Below are positions 34,038 to 38,875 of a stretch of DNA of 38,875 nucleotides, piece by piece (within the stretch, counting starts at the first letter, position 1; each line of letters starts with the position of its first letter). The translations under genes were made by a program, and so were the position numbers. Below the pieces are notes generated by a model. It was given only the letters and a program-made list of their open reading frames with translations. It did not search any database and was not told the origin of the DNA. The DNA is from Beijerinckiaceae bacterium. Its GTDB lineage: Bacteria > Pseudomonadota > Alphaproteobacteria > Rhizobiales > Beijerinckiaceae. The stretch spans positions 1 through 38,875 of the forward strand of contig SCSF01000073.1 in the NCBI GenBank assembly GCA_004298435.1. The letters run 5' to 3'.

Positions 34038-34409
34038 ATGTCGGATAAGCCGGTCGAATGGGTAGGATCGTCGAAAGATGATCTGAGCGCTTTTCCGCCC
34101 GAGGTTAAACGGGTTCTCGGTCAAGGAATTTTTGATGCACAGCAAGGCAACCGTCACCCAGACGCAAAAACGATGAAGGGGTTTGATGGCGCGTCAGTCA
34201 TTGAAATATGCGATGATTTCAACGGCGATACATACCGGGCCGTTTATACGGTGAAATTTGCGAATGTGATTTATGTCCTGCATGCCTTTCAGAAGAAATC
34301 GAAGAGGGGCAGCAAGACGCCGCTACAGGACATCCGGCTGATCAAAAGCCGTTTGAAACTGGCCAAGGAACATTTCGCGGAAAAATACGAGGCGAGGAAA
34401 ACCGGCTAA
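34038..34409 (+). CDS. higB: HigB/RelE-type toxin (phage Gp49-like)
   Basis: About 123 aa. The core KTMKGFDGASVIEICDDF, then YRAVYTVKFANVIYVLHAFQ and KKSKRGSKTP matches the Gp49-like HigB/RelE family of ribosome-dependent mRNA interferases; the basic KKSKRG patch is typical of the active-site surface. The ATG at 34038 has GGAG seven bases upstream; an ATG at 34026 would overlap that site. Toxin-first order with the antitoxin downstream is the HigBA arrangement. Probably stabilises the element. Confidence 0.88.
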   Translation: MSDKPVEWVGSSKDDLSAFPPEVKRVLGQGIFDAQQGNRHPDAKTMKGFDGASVIEICDDFNGDTYRAVYTVKFANVIYVLHAFQKKSKRGSKTPLQDIRLIKSRLKLAKEHFAEKYEARKTG

Positions 34410-34440
34410 AGGAATGTCAGACTATCAGGAGCGCACGACA

Positions 34441-34761
34441 ATGGATCACATTACTCAAAGCAGCGGAAATATCTTCGCAGACCTCGGTTTTGATGCTCCG
34501 GAAGAGGAACTCAATAAAGCTAAGTTCGTAGCTTCTCTACGTCGGATTATAAAGGAGCGAAAACTAACTCAAAAAGCTGCCGCCACAGTGATGAATATCA
34601 GCCAGCCCGACGTTTCTAAACTTTTGCGCGGGCAAGTATCCGGCTTTTCTCTGGAAAGACTATTCGATTTCATCAGGCTTCTTGGAAATGATGTTGAAAT
34701 CAAAATACGAAAAACAAATTCAGACCAGCCGGGAACAGTTCGCCTAATGGAAGTAGCTTAA
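34441..34761 (+). CDS. higA: HigA-type XRE antitoxin
   Basis: About 106 aa. N-terminal SGNIFADLGF is a family hallmark, followed by an XRE helix-turn-helix (KLTQKAAATVMNISQPDVSK, then LLRGQVSGFSLERL). It should neutralise HigB and repress the shared promoter through the palindrome at 34008-34025. The ATG at 34441 has AGGAG upstream; the in-frame ATG at 34414 would begin five bases after higB and is an alternative. Confidence 0.88.
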   Translation: MDHITQSSGNIFADLGFDAPEEELNKAKFVASLRRIIKERKLTQKAAATVMNISQPDVSKLLRGQVSGFSLERLFDFIRLLGNDVEIKIRKTNSDQPGTVRLMEVA

Positions 34762-34872
34762 TCATACTGTGACCCGCATTTTGGTGAGCAAAGTGTGGGT
34801 CACAGCGACACCCTCTCTCCCCTCGCCATTCGGAATGATCGGTATCAATCGACTCCAAGGCGTTCCATTGCA

Positions 34873-34963
34873 TAAGCTCGCAAAACCACATGCAGGTAAG
34901 GTCGCAAGCTTTCACCTGTATAAGGTCGCACGATCCTGGCCCTTACACGCACATAAGCTCGCA
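34873..34963 (+). repeat. Iteron-like direct repeats (4 copies)
   Basis: TAAGCTCGCA (34873), TAAGGTCGCA (34897), TAAGGTCGCA (34921) and TAAGCTCGCA (34954), all in the same orientation, spaced 24, 24 and 33 bases start to start. They lie in a 209-base gene-free stretch next to the replication genes, as expected for a plasmid- or phage-type replication origin. A fifth copy is at 35563-35572. Confidence 0.72.
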
Positions 34964-34970
34964 AACATTT

Positions 34971-35501
34971 TCATTGCGGAAGCAGCCAAAACCAGCCCGC
35001 ACTTTTTCCGGTTCCTTTGATTGCAACGAGGCCAAGCTCATAACGAGCCTTGTCGATTGTGCTCCATGAAATTCCGGCAGCTTCCGCACGACTCTTGATT
35101 CTGGAGACAGCAACAGGACCGTTCCGTAGCCATTTTTGCAGCAATTCCGCAGCTTTGATTTTCTTTGTCGTCCGCTTCTCTACAGGTGCAAAAGAAGTTG
35201 GGTTTTCGTCATCGTCATCGTAGCGAATTGGATCGCCGTATTTGTTGACTTCACGGCCTTGTTCATCCTCGAAGAAAGTGCAGTAACTGCCGTCGTGTTC
35301 GAGTATGCCATGACGGATGAAAATCGTTTTCGGTTTTCCGATAGAGGTAGATTCAGCTTTCGGAATCGGTCTGCGGACGGTTGCAGGATTGTAATTGTGC
35401 CTGTGCTGATTTGATCTGCTTTCTGGTTGCGATTTCGGTTGCGGTTTCAGTTTTGGTTGCAGTTGTGGTTTTGGCTGCGGTTTTGGCTGTATTCTCTGCA
35501 T
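34971..35501 (-). CDS. Putative DNA-binding/replication accessory protein with QPKP-repeat start
   Basis: 176 aa. Residues 1-35 are repeats of Gln-Pro-Lys-Pro type and probably disordered. The middle has HGILEHDGSYCTFFEDEQG. Residues 115-176 form a winged-helix-like end (AAELLQKWLRNGPVAV, then GISWSTIDKARYELGL and SAGWFWLLPQ) that resembles the C-terminal wing of mobile-element replicative helicase/primase proteins. AGGGAG precedes the ATG at 35501. It sits between the iterons and the Rep-like gene; a role in origin binding is inferred. Confidence 0.65.
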   Translation of the reverse strand: MQRIQPKPQPKPQLQPKLKPQPKSQPESRSNQHRHNYNPATVRRPIPKAESTSIGKPKTIFIRHGILEHDGSYCTFFEDEQGREVNKYGDPIRYDDDDENPTSFAPVEKRTTKKIKAAELLQKWLRNGPVAVSRIKSRAEAAGISWSTIDKARYELGLVAIKGTGKSAGWFWLLPQ

Positions 35502-35545
35502 GATTTTCTCCCTGTAATCTGGTGTCGGTTTTGGCTGCTTTTGAT
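35425..35545. repeat. Low-complexity GGTTTTGGCTGC-type repeats
   Basis: Short degenerate repeats of GGTTTTGG/GGTTGCGG type (plus strand) encode the Gln-Pro-Lys-Pro start of the 34971-35501 protein on the minus strand and continue into the non-coding leader to about 35545. Confidence 0.55.
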
Positions 35546-35562
35546 TGCTTTAACGGTGGCAG

Positions 35563-35572
35563 TAAGGTCGCA
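35563..35572 (+). repeat. Fifth iteron copy
   Basis: TAAGGTCGCA in the same orientation as the main iterons, just downstream of the Rep-like gene's stop. It could be an autoregulatory or secondary site. Confidence 0.45.
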
Positions 35573-35620
35573 AACTGTTCGGTAAACTGTTGGAAAAAAT
35601 TATTGCGTGATTTCAAGGTG

Positions 35621-36601
35621 TTATGAGCTTAGATGTAAAAGTGGTCCATTATCATCATCAGAATCAGCAGGCAAAAGACCGTCAATTTTGAAAGTTTTAA
35701 GCATCCGATGTACCGGATACGAGAAGCGGAAAGCGTCAATCAAATCCTGCGTGGATGGCTCGCTGTGACCTTCCTTCCGTGAACTGGATGAGCGCCAGAG
35801 AATCGCAGCCGCTCTCTCGTCCATATCAAAGCTGAAACGGCCACATTGAACGATCCACGGCTTCCGCCGCTTGGTCGCATGAAGCTTGTTGAAGTGAGCA
35901 CGGCCAAGGTCGCCCGGATCGATTGCCGCGAGCACTAGGTGCTTCTTCCAAAAAGCACGGAGATTCAAATCGGCAAGTTGCCCGATATTATTGATGCCAT
36001 GTTGTTTGAGCGCAGCCGCCCCGTATATGCGCCAATCAAAGTGTAGGCAGAGGACTTCGCCGGTCAGCTTGCAATGCTTGTCAGGGTAAATTGCTACTAC
36101 GTTTGAATGCTGCCACCTTCCCCCGGTGTAACGGGTATTCCATTTAAAGCGGACACCTTGATTCCGATGATGTCGTTTTACAAAGAATCGGCATGCAAAC
36201 TTGTAAGCAGCGGCCAATTGATTTTCGTCGGGGAAGGTCCAATCGAGACTTATCTCCGCATGATTCAGGAGAAGTCCATCAACAGTGTTGAGGAAGCAAA
36301 GCGCCTCGCGTGACGGCTGGGTCAGGATCAAACGAAGACAATATCCCCTACCAAAGCGCGCACGAACCCAGCGCGGCGAGACGCATGCGCACTGACTTTG
36401 CAGCCACGCATAATCGGCTTCTGGTAAAGGCTCTTTCAGCCAAACTTGAGCTTTGTCGATAAAAGCATAAATTCCACACGGGCGGATCGGCAAAGCCTTG
36501 CCAAGGAAACTGCCGTGTGGTAATCCTATACCTTCAACAGGACATTGCCTTCGAGCCGTTGCAGCGTTCCCGCGCCGCGCGGCTCCTTCATTTTCAGGCA
36601 T
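35621..36601 (-). CDS. Putative replication initiation protein
   Basis: 326 aa. The central part reads NHAEISLDWTFPDE, FFVKRHHRNQGVRFKWNTRY, then VLCLHFDWRIYGAAALKQHG and FWKKHLVLAAID. This is the style of replication-type proteins found in Hyphomicrobiales integrative elements and distantly of rolling-circle Rep proteins; no definite HUH motif could be picked out by eye. GAAGG precedes the ATG at 36601. The AlpA gene lies upstream on the same strand and the iterons downstream. Confidence 0.6.
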   Translation of the reverse strand: MPENEGAARRGNAATARRQCPVEGIGLPHGSFLGKALPIRPCGIYAFIDKAQVWLKEPLPEADYAWLQSQCACVSPRWVRARFGRGYCLRLILTQPSREALCFLNTVDGLLLNHAEISLDWTFPDENQLAAAYKFACRFFVKRHHRNQGVRFKWNTRYTGGRWQHSNVVAIYPDKHCKLTGEVLCLHFDWRIYGAAALKQHGINNIGQLADLNLRAFWKKHLVLAAIDPGDLGRAHFNKLHATKRRKPWIVQCGRFSFDMDERAAAILWRSSSSRKEGHSEPSTQDLIDAFRFSYPVHRMLKTFKIDGLLPADSDDDNGPLLHLSS

Positions 36602-36694
36602 GGTCGCCGCCTTCTCATCGAGTTTTCCTCCGTGTGATTTTAGTGTTGCTCGCGCTCACCGCCGCCCCGATGCGATCTTCGGCACGCGCGTGCC

Positions 36695-36904
36695 TCAGCG
36701 ACTTGCGACCCGTTTCCGCATCCAACTTTCGATTTCCTCCAGATCGAAGTACGGCGTCCCATTCACTTCGTGCGGCTTCGGAAAGCCAAGCTTGGGGTCT
36801 TTCCGCCAACGCCACAAACCCATTGTCGTGACGCCGAAATAGTTGGCGACCTCAATGGCGCGAAGATAACGCTGCCCGTTTTCGCTTGGCCTATGCTTGA
36901 GCAT
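36695..36904 (-). CDS. AlpA-type helix-turn-helix protein
   Basis: 69 aa. A MerR/AlpA-like winged helix: RYLRAIEVANYFGVTTMGLW, then RWRKDPKLGFPKP, NGTPYFDLEEIESWM. In satellites and integrative elements such proteins activate integrase/excision or early genes. Start 36904 is set by AGAGGA upstream; a longer frame to 37000 lacks a site. Lies between integrase and Rep on the same strand. Confidence 0.85.
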   Translation of the reverse strand: MLKHRPSENGQRYLRAIEVANYFGVTTMGLWRWRKDPKLGFPKPHEVNGTPYFDLEEIESWMRKRVASR

Positions 36905-37118
36905 ATCCGTGGTCCTCTGCAATGTTGTTGCGGAGTGTAACCACAAATAAAGCGGAATGAAAATCCCCTGTTTGTAATCGTGTTGTGACAAAAATGCCAC
37001 TCTAAACGCTTACATAAAGCTAACTAACCTTCAGCATAAGCATTTAATACATCGGATATCGCCTAACCAATGTTTATATTAACCATCCTGTACTTATTAT
37101 AAAGTAAAGTAACTCAAC

Positions 37119-38492
37119 TCACCGTGCTTCTCCAATCGGAATGACGTTGTTCTCCTTGCGATCCGAATCGGAAACAACGCCCGCGACATGTGAGGCCCAG
37201 CGTTCGAAAGCAGCGCGGCGTTCCGCAAGCTTTTTGCTTCTATCGTAGGTTCCCGCCACGCCAGCCTTGTGGCCAGAAACATGATTGACACACAACTCAA
37301 CAACGTCCGGCTGGATTCCAATCTCGTTCATGCCTGTAACGGCGGTTCTTCTCAGGTCGTGGAATCGCCATGCGGGGGCGTTCATAGCCGCATCGAGACG
37401 CGCTTTGATCTTCGAACCAATCGCGGGCGCGTGTTCGCCGTCCATGCTGAACACAAACGCATTCTTGTCAGCGTCACTCAAACCCGCGCTGTCCGGCACA
37501 AATTGTTTGACGATTTGCTGTGCAAGCGGCGGTAAGGGCACAAGGTGTTCACGCCCGTTTTTTGTGCGGCTTCCGGGAATGGTCCAAAGCGAAAAGTCAG
37601 CCGAAAGCTCACCGCGAGTTATTTCGGAAACTTCGTTCAATCTCTGCCCGGTTAGCAAGAGCAACCGCAACACCGCCGTGACCTGTGGCCATTCATCCCC
37701 CGAGGATTTCCAGAAATTCTTGATTTCCGCATCTGCCAAAACGCGGTCGCGGGCCTTTGCTGCCGTTGGCCGTGCGACGGCGATCACGGGGTTCACGGAA
37801 ATGCGTCTGCGGTCCACAGCCCAGCCAAACATGACAGACAAGGCGGCGCGCATCGCCAGCGCACGCGACTCGCTCGACCCCTTGGCGCGGCGTTCCAGCC
37901 CCGGCACGCCCTTTTCGCGCGCTTCGTCAACGACTCCGAAGACATCATCGACGGATATTGTGGCAAGGGGCGTGTCTTGCCAACGTTCGGCCAACCCCTT
38001 GGGGATCATTTCGAGTGTTCCGTCTACCGCTTCGCGAATGCCAAGCAGCCGCGCCTGTTCCTGCCAACGGCGTGTGTTCGGTTTTGCATACTGAGTAATG
38101 AAATCGAAGACAGCGCCGCCGAAGGTTTTTCCATTCTGTGCTGCCCGTTCGTCTTTCTCCTGCCGTCGCGAGGCTATGATGTCTTCGCCGCGTGCGCGCC
38201 GGTGGCTCAACTCGGTTGCGAGCTTGCGCGCGGCTGCCAACGTCAAGGGTCCGCCAATGGCAGGGTCAGCCACTTCGGTGCCGAAAATATCAACACGCCC
38301 CAAGGTGATTTTGGCGGGCTTGCCGAGTTTCGCCGCTGTGCGTTTTGGCTGGCGGAATCTGTATGCGAAAGATTTCACTCCGCTCGGTTGAATGACAAGG
38401 TAGAGCCCTTGGCAGGCACCATCTGGAATCTCGCGCCGCACCTTTTCAGGTTTCAATTTAGCGACCGCTGCCGCTGTGAGGGTTTTTGCCAT
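37119..38492 (-). CDS. int: Tyrosine integrase with DUF4102 arm-binding domain
   Basis: 457 aa. N-terminal arm-type DNA-binding domain (EIPDGACQGLYLVIQPSGVK and KITLGRVD), then a core-binding domain and a catalytic domain with R284 (TGQRLNEVSE), H378-x2-R381 (RFHDLRRTA), H404 and the nucleophile Y416 (GVAGTYDRSK). All catalytic residues are present, so it should be active. It catalyses recombination at the tRNA-Arg site and reads inward from attR. AAGG precedes the ATG. Confidence 0.95.
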   Translation of the reverse strand: MAKTLTAAAVAKLKPEKVRREIPDGACQGLYLVIQPSGVKSFAYRFRQPKRTAAKLGKPAKITLGRVDIFGTEVADPAIGGPLTLAAARKLATELSHRRARGEDIIASRRQEKDERAAQNGKTFGGAVFDFITQYAKPNTRRWQEQARLLGIREAVDGTLEMIPKGLAERWQDTPLATISVDDVFGVVDEAREKGVPGLERRAKGSSESRALAMRAALSVMFGWAVDRRRISVNPVIAVARPTAAKARDRVLADAEIKNFWKSSGDEWPQVTAVLRLLLLTGQRLNEVSEITRGELSADFSLWTIPGSRTKNGREHLVPLPPLAQQIVKQFVPDSAGLSDADKNAFVFSMDGEHAPAIGSKIKARLDAAMNAPAWRFHDLRRTAVTGMNEIGIQPDVVELCVNHVSGHKAGVAGTYDRSKKLAERRAAFERWASHVAGVVSDSDRKENNVIPIGEAR

Positions 38493-38513
38493 TGTCGCTG
38501 CCTTAATTTCTGA

Positions 38514-38549
38514 TTACCCCGGCTTCTGAGGGTGGCATCGGGGTAACAG
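38514..38549. repeat. Inverted GGGGTAA repeats upstream of integrase
   Basis: TTACCCCGG (38514-38522) and CGGGGTAACAG (38539-38549) form an inverted pair just upstream of the integrase start. They match the tandem repeats at 23128-23151 and are probable integrase arm sites. Confidence 0.5.
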
Positions 38550-38591
38550 ACATTTGCTGTTATGGCAGGTTATTTGAAGTATGTAAAATAA

Positions 38592-38670
38592 AATAACATT
38601 CGGCATAAACGCATGGTTTCAATGGCTTAGTCCGGCTTGAAATGTTATTACAGGTTACGGTAATTTAACC
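38592..38670. repeat. Inverted repeats next to attR
   Basis: AATAACATT (38592-38600) and AATGTTATT (38641-38649) are perfect 9-bp inverted copies; a second pair GGTTA/TAACC (38653-38657, 38666-38670) ends 12 bases before the attR core. They lie in an AT-rich stretch, consistent with protein-binding sites for recombination. Confidence 0.45.
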
Positions 38671-38681
38671 GGGTCTACAAA

Positions 38682-38722
38682 TTCCTAAACCGTAGGTCAG
38701 GGGTTCGAATCCCTTCCGGGAC
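38682..38722 (+). repeat. attR core (41 bp)
   Basis: Exact copy of the 3' half of the tRNA-Arg gene (TTCCTAAACCGTAGG to TTCCGGGAC). It lacks the 5' half, so it is not a tRNA gene. The next base is G, whereas the left copy has A. Confidence 0.93.
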
Positions 38723-38800
38723 GCCATTCTCACGCTTGTCCGGCCCGGAGGCATGGGTAATAATCCAGCAGCGATTGCCTTTCTCCATTGAAGAAAAGAC

Positions 38801-38875
38801 TCACTTAACCCCCGCCGGGAATGGCTCGACGAAAGTTTCGCCGGTGCGGCCGGAATAGACGGCGCGGCGTCCCGC
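38801..38875 (-). CDS. C-terminal end of a host gene (partial)
   Basis: Open minus-strand frame entering from the right edge, 24 residues (RRAVYSGRTGETFVEPFPAG in the middle) ending at TGA 38801-38803. Composition looks like real protein, but it is too short to identify. The ATG is outside the window. Confidence 0.4.
   Translation of the reverse strand, partial: AGRRAVYSGRTGETFVEPFPAGVK

Noticed and set aside
35353-35616. Open frame with TTG start overlapping the QPKP-repeat gene
   Set aside because: No ribosome binding site; Thr/Ala/Lys low-complexity sequence comes from reading the same DNA repeats in another frame.
38682-38725. Second tRNA-Arg gene
   Set aside because: Only the anticodon loop to acceptor 3' half is present; the 5' acceptor strand and D arm are missing, so it is the attR copy.

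Overview
The window looks like a high-GC alphaproteobacterial (Hyphomicrobiales-type) chromosome. The clues are an alphaproteobacterial RpoH-type sigma factor, a neighbouring S4 RNA-binding protein / seven-iron ferredoxin / CarD block, a GCG_CRPN-type small secreted protein, and SoeABC. A Beijerinckiaceae or Methylocystaceae relative is a guess from style only. No base composition or homology search was run.

Host part, 1-23,000. (1) 2-5082 is an iron-uptake operon: TonB-dependent siderophore receptor (5' end cut by the window), PiuC/YbiX-type dioxygenase, ExbB, ExbD and a TonB-type protein, mostly overlapping or closely spaced. (2) 5173-6242 holds two small secreted proteins on opposite strands around a 494-base non-coding stretch. 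(3) 6343-10954 is a three-subunit membrane molybdoenzyme, best read as sulfite dehydrogenase SoeABC, followed by a ClC-type anion transporter with CBS domains and malonyl-CoA decarboxylase. (4) 14648-20085 holds a PYROXD2-like flavoprotein, an S4 protein, ferredoxin FdxA, a CarD regulator with a very long basic N-terminal arm, and an RpoH-type sigma factor. A strong bidirectional terminator separates the last two. (5) 20372-22800 is a two-gene exported module: an M48 lipoprotein metalloprotease and an SNase-like protein.

Mobile part, about 23,038-38,722. A complete tRNA-Arg(CCU) gene at 23006 marks the left end. A 41-bp exact copy of its 3' half lies at 38682, about 190 bp behind a DUF4102-type tyrosine integrase. 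The 15.6-kb interval is therefore an integrated element. From the right it carries integrase, an AlpA-type HTH protein, a putative replication protein, a winged-helix-like protein, an iteron array, a HigBA-type toxin-antitoxin pair, and a tightly overlapping phage operon (small and large terminase subunits, a peptidase-only M41/FtsH-like protein and three unknown proteins). To the left lie a mosaic of cargo and remnants: a stand-alone ATP-dependent DNA ligase, a His/Trp-repeat secreted protein, fragments of phage tail and other genes, small unknown proteins, and a two-gene membrane protein plus DUF4238 pair next to the tRNA.

No portal, capsid, tail or lysis gene is recognisable, although terminase and replication functions look intact. 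The element is therefore either a phage satellite that would need a helper's particles or a strongly reduced prophage. Its most interesting internal features are the iterons (34873-34963 plus 35563), GGGGTAAC-type repeats at both ends and in the middle, a free-standing promoter-hairpin-terminator unit (about 27029-27138) that may encode a small RNA, and the isolated M41 protease. A partial host gene on the minus strand resumes at 38801.
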